Shown here one piece after another: positions 16,437 through 25,339 of a stretch of 64,000 nucleotides of DNA. The first letter of the stretch is position 1. Each line of letters begins with the position of its first letter. The notes beneath the pieces were generated by a model. The model did not search any database. It had not been told where the DNA came from and saw only the letters and a program-made list of their open reading frames with translations. The stretch comes from Candidatus Aminicenantota bacterium (GTDB taxonomy: Bacteria; Acidobacteriota; Aminicenantia; Aminicenantales; Saccharicenantaceae): NCBI GenBank assembly GCA_017999365.1, contig JAGNLW010000003.1:186001-250000 (forward strand), given 5' to 3'. The translations under genes were made by a program, and so were the position numbers.

Positions 16437-18734
16437 ATGAACAAGAGAACCCTACCGGCCGTCCTCGCCGGGCTGTGCGTCCTCTCCCTGGCCGCCCTGC
16501 TCGCCCAGGCCCCGGCCCCCGCCGTCCGCATCGGGACGATCCAGGTCCAGGCGGGCACGCTGGCGACGAAGGTGGTCCTGGAGACCGACGGGCCGCTGGC
16601 GGTCGAGAAGGCCTACTACCTGGCCGACTCCCCCCGGACGCTCGCGCTCGACATCGCCCGCGCCACCACGGCCGCCGCGCCGGCCCTCCCCTCCTCCGGA
16701 ACGGGGCTCGTCCGCGACGTCCAGGTCGAGAAGGCCGGCGACGGCCTCCGGCTCCTCGTCCGTCTGAGCGAACGGGTGCCCGCCCGGGTCCTGCCCGAGG
16801 CCGGGCGCACCGTCGTCGAGCTCAACGCCATCCAGCGGGGCCAGACCGGCTACGTCGTCGACGCCTCCACCCAGGCCGCGCTCGACCGGGCGCCCAAGAC
16901 CGACATCCGCCTGAGCAAGGTCGACACGTCCGCGGCCGGCGACCGGGTCGCCGTCAAGGCCGCCCTGAACGGCGCCGCCGTGACCCAGGTCTTCGCCCTG
17001 GAGAACCCGCCCCGCCTCGTCGTCGACCTCTTCGACACGCTGCTGGCCTCCAAGTCCGACGTCTGGCCGATCGACGACCCGCGCTCGACGGTCCAGCGGG
17101 TCCGGGTGGCCCAGTTCCAGGCCGGCGGCCCGCGGCCCATCACCCGGATGGTCTTCGACCTCAAGGAGCCCGGCCTTTACGCCATGGACTCCCGGGCCGA
17201 CGGCCTGGTCGTCTCCTTCTACCCCGCGGCCGGGACGCCCGCCGCGGTCCTGGTCCGGCCGACGCCTCCCCCGACCCCGGCCCCCGTGCCGGCCCCCAAG
17301 AAGGAGGAGCCCAAGCCCGCGGCCCCGGCGCCCAAAGCCGAGGCCAAAGCGGTCGTGACCGAGGCCCCCTGCCCGACCCGCGAGGTGCCGCCGCCGGCCG
17401 CCGCCCAGGCCGAAGCCGCGGCGGTCGAGGAGCAGCAGGCCCAATTCAAGCCCAAGACGATCGTCGGGGACGAGGAGAAGTTCTCCGGCGACATCATCAG
17501 CCTCAAGATCAAGGACTCCGACCTCAAGGACGTCGTCCTCTACCTGGCCGAGTTCGCCGGGCTCAACGTCGTCTTCGACCCCGACGTCCGGGGCACGGTC
17601 ACCGTCAACCTCCAGGACGTCCCCTGGGACCAGGCCCTGGAGATGATCCTCAAGCAGAACAAGATGGGCAAGACGATCGAGGGCAACATCCTGCGCATCG
17701 CCCCCATCGCCGTGCTGACCCGCGAGGAAGAGGACCAGCGCAAGCTCAAGGAGAGCAAGGAGCTGGCCGGGCCGGTCATGGTCAAGACCATCACCCTGTC
17801 CTACTCCAAGGCCAAGGACGTGGCCAACCTGCTCCGCTCCAAGATCTCGAGCCGGGGCGAGATCATCGTCGACGACCGGACCAACACCCTGCTCATCTCC
17901 GAGGTCCGCGACAAGCTCGAGCTCCTCGAGAAGCTCATCGGCGTCGTCGACACCCCGACGCCGCAGGTCTCCATCGAGGCCCGCGTCGTCGAGGCCTCGG
18001 CCACCTTCGTCCGCAACCTCGGCATCCAGTGGGGCTTCAACGCCGAGGCCAGCCAGTACTACGGCAACGCCACCAACCTCCAGTTCCCCAACAGCGTCCT
18101 CGTCAACGGCGCCATCATCCCGCAGGGCACCGTGACCAAGGGCATCGGCGGGCCGCTCGGCGGCTACGCCGTCAACCTGCCGGCGCCGTCCTTCAACTCG
18201 GCCATCGGCTTCTCCTTCGCCAACGTCCTCGACAGCTTCCGGGTCGACATCGCCCTGTCGGCCCTGGAGACGGGCGGCGACGGCAAGATCATCTCCCGGC
18301 CGTCCGTCGTCACCCAGAACAACCAGCAGGCCGAGATCATCCAGGGCCGCCAGATCCCGGTCCAGACGGTGGCCAACTTCACCGTCACGACCCGGTACGT
18401 CAACGCCGCCCTGGAGCTGCGGGCCACGCCGCAGATCACGGCCGAGGGCACCATCATCATGACCATCGAGATCCAGAACAACGCCGCCGACTTCGCCAAC
18501 CTCGTCAACGGCATCCCGCCCATCACCATGCAGAGCGCCAAGACCACGGTCATGGTGCCCGACGGCGGCACGACGGTCATCGGCGGCATCTACCGGACGG
18601 AGGACTCGGTGACGCGGGAGCGCGTCCCCTTCCTCCACCAGATCCCGATACTGGGCAGCATCTTCAAGAACTTCGCCCGGACCAAGACGAGCCGGGAGCT
18701 GCTGATCTTCATCACGCCCAGGATCATCAAGTAA
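16437..18734 (+). CDS. pilQ: Type IV pilus secretin PilQ
   Basis: 765 aa, ATG at 16437. Signal peptide (1-24), AMIN domains that bind peptidoglycan (about 30-115 and 155-260), a Pro/Ala/Lys-rich linker (about 270-335), an STN/N0 domain (ISLKIKDSDLKDVVLYLAEF, about 345), N1 domain (about 430-510) and a C-terminal secretin pore ending RELLIFITPRIIK. Forms the outer-membrane channel for the pilus. Family length is about 700-760 aa. Followed after 14 bases by a lipoprotein gene. Confidence 0.95.
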   Translation: MNKRTLPAVLAGLCVLSLAALLAQAPAPAVRIGTIQVQAGTLATKVVLETDGPLAVEKAYYLADSPRTLALDIARATTAAAPALPSSGTGLVRDVQVEKAGDGLRLLVRLSERVPARVLPEAGRTVVELNAIQRGQTGYVVDASTQAALDRAPKTDIRLSKVDTSAAGDRVAVKAALNGAAVTQVFALENPPRLVVDLFDTLLASKSDVWPIDDPRSTVQRVRVAQFQAGGPRPITRMVFDLKEPGLYAMDSRADGLVVSFYPAAGTPAAVLVRPTPPPTPAPVPAPKKEEPKPAAPAPKAEAKAVVTEAPCPTREVPPPAAAQAEAAAVEEQQAQFKPKTIVGDEEKFSGDIISLKIKDSDLKDVVLYLAEFAGLNVVFDPDVRGTVTVNLQDVPWDQALEMILKQNKMGKTIEGNILRIAPIAVLTREEEDQRKLKESKELAGPVMVKTITLSYSKAKDVANLLRSKISSRGEIIVDDRTNTLLISEVRDKLELLEKLIGVVDTPTPQVSIEARVVEASATFVRNLGIQWGFNAEASQYYGNATNLQFPNSVLVNGAIIPQGTVTKGIGGPLGGYAVNLPAPSFNSAIGFSFANVLDSFRVDIALSALETGGDGKIISRPSVVTQNNQQAEIIQGRQIPVQTVANFTVTTRYVNAALELRATPQITAEGTIIMTIEIQNNAADFANLVNGIPPITMQSAKTTVMVPDGGTTVIGGIYRTEDSVTRERVPFLHQIPILGSIFKNFARTKTSRELLIFITPRIIK

Positions 18735-18748
18735 CAGGAGCAACCGCC

Positions 18749-19348
18749 ATGAACAAGACCCTCACGACCCTCAAGATCCTGGCCGTCGCGGCCCTCGCCG
18801 TCGCCCTGGGCGCCTGCAACACGATCTCCAAGGAGACCGAGTCGAGCAGCATCATCATCATCCAGAGCATCACCGGCACGACCATGGCGGGCGAGACCGT
18901 AGCCTACCTGGAATCGGACGTCCTCGACCAGGACGGCCTGGTCCGGGCCAACAATGCCACGGCCAACATCCTCGTCCGGCTGGTCAACCCCGGCTCCATC
19001 TCCGGGCCCTCGCAGTTCAACGACGTCGTCCTGACCAACTACCGGGTGACGTACGAGCTTCCGACCGGGCCGGGCACGCCGGGCACCGACGTGCCCATGC
19101 CCTTCGACGGCAACTTCTCGACCATCCTCTGCCAAGTCGACGAGACGACCTCGATCCCCTTCGTCGTCGTCCTCGAGGCGGCCAAGCAGTCGGCTCCCCT
19201 GGTCGGGCTCATCGGGACGTCCACGGTCCTCGAGCGGCGGGCCAAGATCGAGATCTTCGGCCACGACCTGACCGATCACCCGGTCACGGCCACCGGCTAC
19301 CTGACCATCCGCTTCGCCGACTACCAGGGCGCCCCGCCGATCCGCTGA
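18749..19348 (+). CDS. Lipoprotein of unknown function downstream of pilQ
   Basis: 199 aa, ATG at 18749, SD ACAGGAG. The lipobox is ALGAC (Cys about residue 24), so it is a lipoprotein; the +2 residue is Asn. The rest is predicted mostly beta, with short conserved-looking stretches such as VVLTNYRVTYELP and GYLTIRFADY, reminiscent of an immunoglobulin-like fold. No family recognised. It ends the pil operon, directly before an intrinsic terminator, so a role in pilus assembly or secretin piloting is possible but unproven. Confidence 0.75.
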   Translation: MNKTLTTLKILAVAALAVALGACNTISKETESSSIIIIQSITGTTMAGETVAYLESDVLDQDGLVRANNATANILVRLVNPGSISGPSQFNDVVLTNYRVTYELPTGPGTPGTDVPMPFDGNFSTILCQVDETTSIPFVVVLEAAKQSAPLVGLIGTSTVLERRAKIEIFGHDLTDHPVTATGYLTIRFADYQGAPPIR

Positions 19349-19371
19349 CCCTCAGTTCTCGCCTGCCCAAG

Positions 19372-19401
19372 GGCCCGTCCTCCGGGACGGGCCTTTTTTT
19401 T
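19372..19401 (+). terminator. Rho-independent terminator of the pil operon
   Basis: Perfect 9-bp stem GGCCCGTCC (19372-19380) and GGACGGGCC (19385-19393) with a TCCG tetraloop, followed by eight T residues. It lies 24 bases after the lipoprotein stop codon. Confidence 0.93.
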
Positions 19402-19402
19402 C

Positions 19403-19702
19403 GATCCTCTCCGGATTCCGGGAAGTCCCCCTCTCGGACTTCAGCTTGCAACGGAGAGCGGATTCCCAGGAGCGGACCAGGCAGGATCGGGACGGAGCAC
19501 CCGGAGTCCCGATTCTGCGAAATATCGGGAGAAATCTCTTTCTTCTGATATCTCCCAGCCCCGCTTCTCCGAGCCGCTACGAAGCGGGTCTGATGGTCGC
19601 TCCGCAAGCTCCGCTCCCTGCCGCCCCTCCTCCAGCAACGGGGATCTGCGAGGACAATCCCTTCGCCGCCTCGAGAGGGAATTCCGGAAATGGGAGAAGA
19701 TC
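19403..19702 (+). repeat. Structured intergenic element, copy B (300 nt)
   Basis: Homologue of 7873-8202, again between convergent genes (pil lipoprotein and priA). Outer arms pair imperfectly: GATCCTCTCC...TTCCGG with CCGGAA...GGGAGAAGATC, continuing through TCCCCCTCTCG with CTCGAGAGGGA. Inner stems: GCAGGATCGGGAC with GTCCCGATTCTGC (13 bp, one wobble) and CCCGCTTC with GAAGCGGG. The last stem occupies the place of CAGCGCCG/CGGCGCTG in copy A, so pairing is kept while sequence changes. No ORF. Strand arbitrary. Confidence 0.75.
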
Positions 19703-19707
19703 AGTTA

Positions 19708-21876
19708 TTAGGAGAAGGGGGAATACGAGAAGCTCACCGTCTTCTTGAGGCGGAGCTTGGCCAGCGACTCGCGGAGGGCCCGGTCGATGGTCTCGCGCTC
19801 CGGCGCTTTGAGGACAAACTGGACCCGGGTCAGCCCCTTGACCCGGGCGACCGGAGGAAAGGCCGGGCCGAGCACCTCGAGCCCCGTCCCGGCGGCCTTG
19901 AACAGGACCAGGAGCTCCCGCGACTTCGCGCCCAGGGAACGGACGTCGCGGCCGAGGATGGTCACTTCCGCCAGCTCGGCGAAGGGCGGGTAGCCGAGCA
20001 TCCGCCGGGACTCGATCTCCTTTTCGTAGAAAGCCCGGTAGTCCCCCGCCGCGGCCGCGGCCACGGCGAAGTGGGCCGGGGCCGCCGTTTGGACGACAGC
20101 CTCGGCGCCCGGCCCGTCACGGCGGAGGTCGAGCATGGCGGAGACGGACTCGAAGGCCTTCTGGGCCGCGCGGTAGTCGGACAGCCCGAGCAGGGCCTCC
20201 GGCTTGAGGACGCCGACGAGGGGGACCCGCGGCACGCCGGGCTGATGGACGAGCAGCTGGGTGCCGACGAGGAGCGGCACGTCGCCCTTGGCGAAGTCGG
20301 CCAGCAGCGCCTCGCGCTCGGCCGGCGTCCCGGCCGTGTCCGAGTCGAAGCGGGCCACGCGCACGCCGGGGAAGAGGCGCTTGAGCTCCTCCTCGACGGC
20401 CTGGGTCCCGGCCCCGCGCCGGACGACGATGCGGCCGCCGCAGCCGTCGCAGGCCTTGTCCGCCGCCACGGCGTAGCCGCAGTAATGGCAGACCAGCCGG
20501 TCCTCGGCCTTGTGGTAGACGAGGGCGATGTCGCAGCGCGGGCAGCGCGGCACGGCGCCGCAGCCGCCGCACTCGACCTGGGCGGCGTACCCCCGGCGGT
20601 TGAGGAACAGGACGGCCGCCTCGCCCCTGGCCAGATTGGCCCGCAGCCGGGCCTCGAGCTCGCGGGATACGGCCGGCGTGTCGCGGGCGTGGTCGACCAG
20701 GGTCACTCCGGTCCGCGGCGTTCCGCTCCCCAGGTCCACCAGCCGGCCCCGCCGCGCCGCCTCGGCGTAGGCCTCGACGGTCGGGCGCGACGAGGCCAGC
20801 ACGGCCACGGCCCCTTCGGCCCGGGCCCGCAGGACGGCCCCGCGGCGGGCGTCGTAGGCCGGGCTCGTCTCCTGGGCGTGGGACTCGTCCTGTTCGTCGT
20901 CGACGACGACGAGCCGCAGCCCGTCCATCTCCAGGAACAGGGCCGAGCGCGTGCCGGCCGCCAGCGCGGCCCCGCCCTCGCGAAGCTCGCGCCAGGCCTC
21001 CTCTTTGCGCTTGCCGGTCAGGCCGCCGTGGAAGACGACGGCCGTCCGGCCGTAGGCCTTCTTGAACGCGGCCGCCAGCGTCGCGGTCGGGGCCACCTCT
21101 GAGACGAGATAGAGGACGCGGCCGCCGGAGCCGATGGCCCGGCGCACGAGCGTCTGCACGGCCGCCCGACGCTCCGCGGGCGGACCGGCGATGAGCCACT
21201 CCCCCGTCCCGCCCTCGGCGAGGGCCCTCTCGATCGGGCCCAAAGGCCCGGCGTCCTTGAGCGCGTCCGGGAAGGCCAGCCCGAGCTGGACGGCGGCTTC
21301 CGCGGCGGCCGCCTTGGGAGGCGCGGGCGGCTTGACGGCCTCCCGGCGGACCTCGACGAGCCCGGACCGTTCCATCCGGGCCACCAGGCCATGGATGTCC
21401 TTGACCCCGGTGCGCCGGGCCAGGAAGAGCGGGCTCCGGCCGTGGGGGGCCACGCGCAGGGCCTCGGCCACGAGCCGGGCTTTCGGTCCCAGGCTCTTCG
21501 CCCCCAGGGCCTCGCGCCCGGCCTCGGTCAGGACGACCGCGACCTTGGACCGGGCCGCCAGCGACGGCGGCAGGGAGGCCTGGAGCACCTCGCCCCACGA
21601 CGAGTGGAACTCGTCCGCCAGGCGGCCGGTGAAGGCCAGGAAGCGCCCGTCGCGGAAGGGCCGGTCTTCGAGGACCTTGACCAGCTCCTTGACCTCGAAG
21701 CCGGGGTCCGGCGGCCCGTCCGTGATCTCGACGATGAAGCCGTTCTGGCGGCGCGGCCCGAACGGGGCCACGACCCGGGCCCCCGGCCGGGCCAGGGCCC
21801 GCTCGCTCTCGGGGACGGCGTAGAGGAAGGAAGCTTCGAGGGGCAGGGGGAAGACGACCCGGGCGAACACGGTCAC
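19708..21876 (-). CDS. priA: PriA-like primosomal protein N' with degenerate ATPase motifs
   Basis: 722 aa from GTG at 21876, overlapping the UDG stop as GTGA. N-terminal 3'-DNA-binding domain (FARVVFPLPLEASFLYAVPE), helicase lobes and an intact zinc region with eight cysteines (CGGCGAVPRCPRC, CHYCGY, CDGCGG) identify PriA. The Walker A site, normally GxTGSGKT, reads GPPAERRA with no lysine, and the DEEH box reads DDEQDESH. It probably loads the restart primosome at stalled forks but cannot be an ordinary ATP-driven helicase, comparable to actinobacterial PriA. End of the long yicC-gmk-coaBC operon. Confidence 0.85.
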   Translation of the reverse strand: MTVFARVVFPLPLEASFLYAVPESERALARPGARVVAPFGPRRQNGFIVEITDGPPDPGFEVKELVKVLEDRPFRDGRFLAFTGRLADEFHSSWGEVLQASLPPSLAARSKVAVVLTEAGREALGAKSLGPKARLVAEALRVAPHGRSPLFLARRTGVKDIHGLVARMERSGLVEVRREAVKPPAPPKAAAAEAAVQLGLAFPDALKDAGPLGPIERALAEGGTGEWLIAGPPAERRAAVQTLVRRAIGSGGRVLYLVSEVAPTATLAAAFKKAYGRTAVVFHGGLTGKRKEEAWRELREGGAALAAGTRSALFLEMDGLRLVVVDDEQDESHAQETSPAYDARRGAVLRARAEGAVAVLASSRPTVEAYAEAARRGRLVDLGSGTPRTGVTLVDHARDTPAVSRELEARLRANLARGEAAVLFLNRRGYAAQVECGGCGAVPRCPRCDIALVYHKAEDRLVCHYCGYAVAADKACDGCGGRIVVRRGAGTQAVEEELKRLFPGVRVARFDSDTAGTPAEREALLADFAKGDVPLLVGTQLLVHQPGVPRVPLVGVLKPEALLGLSDYRAAQKAFESVSAMLDLRRDGPGAEAVVQTAAPAHFAVAAAAAGDYRAFYEKEIESRRMLGYPPFAELAEVTILGRDVRSLGAKSRELLVLFKAAGTGLEVLGPAFPPVARVKGLTRVQFVLKAPERETIDRALRESLAKLRLKKTVSFSYSPFS

Positions 21877-22631
21877 GCCTTGCCGACGAGGGCCATGACC
21901 TTCTGCATGTCCTCCCAGACCATGCGCCTGAGCTCCCGGTTGCCCTCGTTGCGGACGAGGTAGGACGGGTGGAAGGTCGGCATGACCGGAATGCCGCGAT
22001 AGTCCGCGAAACGGCCCCGGCGGGCCGTCATGCTCTCGCGGCCGGGGGCGAAATAATCGGTCGGGGTCTTGCCCAGGGTGACGACGACCCGGGGCCGGAT
22101 GAGCTCGATCTGCCGGACGAGGTAGGGGGCGCAGGCCTCCTCCTCCTCGCGCAGGGGGACCCGGTTGTCGGGCGGCCGGCACTTGACGATGTTGGTGATG
22201 TAGACCTCGTCCTCGCGGTACTTCATGGCCGCGATGATCTTGCGCAGGAGCTGGCCGGCCCGGCCGACGAACGGGCGTCCCTGGGCGTCCTCGTCGCGGC
22301 CGGGGGCCTCGCCGACGAACATGACCGCGGCCCGCCGGTCCCCTTCGCCGGGGACGGCCTTGGTCCGCAGTTGGTGGAGGGGGCAGCGCGTACAGGCCAG
22401 GACCTGACGGTCGATCTCCTCGAGGGCCGCCCGCTCGGCGGACGACTGCGGCGGCGCGCCGGCCAACGAAGGGAGCCCGGCCGCCGCGGGCGAGACGATC
22501 GGGGCCGCGACCGGGGCGGCCGCCGGGCCCGTCGCGCCTCCGTCGCGCAGGACGAACCCCGCCCCGGCCTCGGCCAGGAAGTCGAGGTGGGCCTCGAGGT
22601 CGGCCCGGACGTCAGCGGCGCTTTTTCGCAA
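21873..22631 (-). CDS. Family 4-type uracil-DNA glycosylase (4Fe-4S)
   Basis: 252 aa; TTG start at 22631, overlapping coaBC by 20 bases, GAGG upstream. Residues 1-60 are a variable Ala/Pro-rich extension. The core has cluster cysteines CTRCPLH (about 80) and later KCRPPDN and EEACAP, the active-site motif GEAPGRDEDAQGRPFVGRAG, and the PTFHPSYLVRN motif. Removes uracil from DNA. The N-terminal extension also resembles the phage DNA-polymerase-related UDG annotation. Co-transcribed with priA, so two DNA maintenance genes end this operon. Confidence 0.9.
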   Translation of the reverse strand: MRKSAADVRADLEAHLDFLAEAGAGFVLRDGGATGPAAAPVAAPIVSPAAAGLPSLAGAPPQSSAERAALEEIDRQVLACTRCPLHQLRTKAVPGEGDRRAAVMFVGEAPGRDEDAQGRPFVGRAGQLLRKIIAAMKYREDEVYITNIVKCRPPDNRVPLREEEEACAPYLVRQIELIRPRVVVTLGKTPTDYFAPGRESMTARRGRFADYRGIPVMPTFHPSYLVRNEGNRELRRMVWEDMQKVMALVGKA

Positions 22632-23817
22632 GAGCGGCCTCGACGCGGTCGAAGATGGCGCGGCTGATCTCGCGCTTGCTCCGGCGGCCGGTCTCCTCGA
22701 CCGGTCCCGACGGGGCGATGATGCGGACGGCGTTGTCCTCGGTCCCGAAGCCCTGGCCGGCGCCGACGGCGTTGGCGACCATGAGGTCGGCGCCCTTGGC
22801 CTTCATCTTGGCCCGGGCCCGGGTGGTGACGTCGTGGGTCTCGGCGGCGAAGCCGACCAGGAGCTGGCCGGGCTTCTTCTTCGCACCGAGCAGGGCCAGG
22901 ATGTCGGGCGTCCGCTCGATGGGGAGCGACGGCCCGAACTCGCTCTTGGCCGCCTTCCGGGCCCGCGTCTCCTGGAAACGGAAATCGGAGACCGCGGCGG
23001 CCATGACGACGACGTCGGCTCCGGGGAAGGCCTCGAGACAGGCCGCCTTCATCTCCTCGGCCGACGTGACGGCCACGGTCCGGGCCCCGGCGGGCGGCAC
23101 GAGCGCCGTCGGCCCCGTGACGAGGACGGTCTGGGCGCCGCGGGCCAGGGCCTCGCGGGCCAGCTCGTAGCCCATCTTGCCCGTCGAGGGATTGGACAGG
23201 TAGCGGACGGGATCGAAGTGTTCGCGGGTCGGCCCGGCCGTGACCAGGACGGTCCGGCCCTCGAGGCTCTTCGTCCGGGCCAGGACGCGCAGGCCCGCCG
23301 CGACGATGGCCGCGGGCTCGGCCAGCCGGCCCCAGCCCGTGTCGCCGCAGGCCAGGTAGCCCTTCTCCGGCTCGACGAACTCGGCCCCCAGGGCCTTGAG
23401 CCGGGCCATGTTGGCTTGGGTCTGGGGGTCGAGGTACATGGCCTCGTTCATGGCCGGGGCCACGAGCACGGGCGCCCGGGTGGCCAGGAACAGGGTCGAC
23501 AGGAAGTCGTCGGCGACGCCGCCGGCGAACTTGCCGATGACGTTGGCCGTGGCCGGGGCCACGCACAGGAGGGCGATCTCCTTGGCCAGGGCGATGTGCT
23601 CGATCTCGCGGCGCTCGGGCTCCTCGAACATCTCGACGATGGTCCGTGTCCCGGCCAGATTGCTGAACAGGAGGGGTGAGATGAGCTTGGCCGCGTTCGG
23701 GGTCATGACGACCTGGACCTCGCAGCCGGCCTTCTGGAAGCCACGGACGACCTCGCAGGCCTTGTATAGGCCGATCGACGACGACACGCCGAGGGCGACC
23801 TTGCGCTTCGCGCTCAC
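22612..23817 (-). CDS. coaBC: Bifunctional phosphopantothenoylcysteine decarboxylase/phosphopantothenate-cysteine ligase
   Basis: 401 aa, GTG start at 23817, overlapping the gmk stop (GTGA). The CoaC half (1-185) is a flavoprotein with VSSSIGLYKACEV, catalytic His in IEHIALAKE, PAMNEAMY and the LACGDTGWGRLAEP loop with the catalytic Cys. The CoaB half begins at about 190 with VTAGPTREHFDPVRYLSNPSTGKMG. Together they convert 4'-phosphopantothenate to 4'-phosphopantetheine, the CoaD substrate. The usual rpoZ between gmk and coaBC is absent here. Confidence 0.95.
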   Translation of the reverse strand: MSAKRKVALGVSSSIGLYKACEVVRGFQKAGCEVQVVMTPNAAKLISPLLFSNLAGTRTIVEMFEEPERREIEHIALAKEIALLCVAPATANVIGKFAGGVADDFLSTLFLATRAPVLVAPAMNEAMYLDPQTQANMARLKALGAEFVEPEKGYLACGDTGWGRLAEPAAIVAAGLRVLARTKSLEGRTVLVTAGPTREHFDPVRYLSNPSTGKMGYELAREALARGAQTVLVTGPTALVPPAGARTVAVTSAEEMKAACLEAFPGADVVVMAAAVSDFRFQETRARKAAKSEFGPSLPIERTPDILALLGAKKKPGQLLVGFAAETHDVTTRARAKMKAKGADLMVANAVGAGQGFGTEDNAVRIIAPSGPVEETGRRSKREISRAIFDRVEAALAKKRR

Positions 23818-24422
23818 GACCGCCCCTTCCGGAAGCTGGCCAGGACGGGCTTGACGGCCCCGGCCATGGCCGCGACCCGCCGCCGCGAGGCGACGACGAC
23901 GGCCTCGAGGTCGGCGACGGCCCGGTCGAGGCCGTCGTTGACGACGACGAAATCGAATTCCTTCCAGGCCCGGACCTCGGTCCGGGCGTTCTCGAGGCGC
24001 CGTTCGACGGCTTCGGGGGAGTCCTCGCCGCGTTTGACCAGGCGCCGGCGGAGTTCGGCCGCGACCGGCGGCATGATGAACACGTGGACGGCCCCGGGGA
24101 CGCGGCGGCGGACCTGACGGGCGCCCTGGACGTCGATGTCGAGGACGAGGTCGCCGCTCCGGCCTTTGGCCTTGACCTCGGCCAGGGACGTCCCGTAGAG
24201 GTGGCCGTGGACGACGGCGTGCTCGAGGAAGCGCCCGGCCCGGACCATGCGCCGGAAGGCCTTGTCGTCGACGAAGTGATAATCGACGCCGTCCCGCTCC
24301 GAGGGTCGGCGCGGCCGCGTCGTGTGGGAGACCGAGAAGGCCAGGCCGCCCGCCCGCCGCATGACCTCGCGGATGAGGGTCGACTTGCCGCAGCCCGAAG
24401 GGCCGGTGACGACGAAGATCAT
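23814..24422 (-). CDS. gmk: Guanylate kinase
   Basis: 202 aa, ATG at 24422, 10 bases after yicC. P-loop GPSGCGKST (residues 7-15), GMP-binding SHTTRPRRPSERDGVDYHF (about 34-52) and DIDVQGARQVR (about 97). Phosphorylates GMP to GDP. yicC-gmk is a widely conserved pair, which supports both calls. Confidence 0.95.
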   Translation of the reverse strand: MIFVVTGPSGCGKSTLIREVMRRAGGLAFSVSHTTRPRRPSERDGVDYHFVDDKAFRRMVRAGRFLEHAVVHGHLYGTSLAEVKAKGRSGDLVLDIDVQGARQVRRRVPGAVHVFIMPPVAAELRRRLVKRGEDSPEAVERRLENARTEVRAWKEFDFVVVNDGLDRAVADLEAVVVASRRRVAAMAGAVKPVLASFRKGRS

Positions 24423-24432
24423 GCCCCCCTCC

Positions 24433-25311
24433 CTACTCGATGTTCTGGACGTGCTGGCGGATGCTCTCGAGCTCGTTCTTGACGGCCAGGCACTCCCGGG
24501 TGATGCGGACGTCCTGGGACTTGGAGGCCAGCGTGTTGGCCTCGCGGTTGAGCTCCTGGGCCAGGAAGTCGAGCTGGCGTCCGACGGGCTCGCCGGACTT
24601 GGGCCCCAGAAGCGATTCGAACGTATCGAGGTGGGTCTTGAGCCGGCCGATCTCCTCGGCCAGGTCGTAGCGCTGGGCCATCATCGAGGCCTCTTCGGCC
24701 AGCTTGCTCTCGGCGACCGGGGCTCCGCCGTTGAGGTCGGCCAGGCGCTTGCGGATCTTGGCCTTGAACAGGGCCGGCTGGCGCTTGAACATGCCCTCGG
24801 CCCGGCGGACCTGGCGGCGGACGGCGGCCAGGTGGACCCGCAGCAGCCGGGCCGTCTCCAGCCCTTCGCGCCGCCTCAGGGCCAGGACGTCGTCGAGGGT
24901 CCGGGCGAAGCACTTCTCGAGGAAGGCGGCCTCTTTCGGTCCCAGGGCCTTGCGGCCGACCTCGACGAGCTGGGGAACGCGAAACAGGCTGTCGAGGGAG
25001 ATCTCGAAGCGCCGGCCCGCGCGGCGCGAGACGCGGTCGAGCGAGACCATGATCTTCTCGAGCAGCCCCTCGTTGAGGGTGAAGTCCCAGCTCTCGGGGC
25101 TGAGCGAGACGAGGTCGACGACGACCTCGATCCGGCCGCGGTGGATGCGCTTCTGGCACAGGGCCCGCAGCCGGCCTTCGGCCTCGCCGAGCGGCGCGCC
25201 TTTGTAGGACCAGTCGAAATAGCGGTGGTTGAGGGTCTTGATGCCGATCTTCAGCCGCAGGGCGGGCGAAGCGAAGTTGCGTTCGGCGAATCCGGTCATG
25301 CCCTGGATCAT
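24433..25311 (-). CDS. YicC/YloC-family endoribonuclease
   Basis: 292 aa, ATG at 25311. Starts MIQGMTGFAER, the hallmark N-terminus of YicC, and ends with the conserved DUF1732 segment QELNREANTLASKSQD...KNELESIRQHVQNIE. E. coli YicC has been described as an endoribonuclease acting on small RNA. It precedes gmk as in most bacteria and follows the ASADH-like gene by 28 bases. Confidence 0.93.
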   Translation of the reverse strand: MIQGMTGFAERNFASPALRLKIGIKTLNHRYFDWSYKGAPLGEAEGRLRALCQKRIHRGRIEVVVDLVSLSPESWDFTLNEGLLEKIMVSLDRVSRRAGRRFEISLDSLFRVPQLVEVGRKALGPKEAAFLEKCFARTLDDVLALRRREGLETARLLRVHLAAVRRQVRRAEGMFKRQPALFKAKIRKRLADLNGGAPVAESKLAEEASMMAQRYDLAEEIGRLKTHLDTFESLLGPKSGEPVGRQLDFLAQELNREANTLASKSQDVRITRECLAVKNELESIRQHVQNIE

Positions 25312-25339
25312 GGGACGAGCTCCTTCGTGCGGACGGCCC

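Noticed and set aside
21876..22182. Upstream extension of the priA frame
   Set aside because: The extra ~100 codons lie inside the UDG gene in another frame and are Pro/Arg/Gly-rich; the GTG overlapping the UDG stop gives a normal PriA N-terminus.
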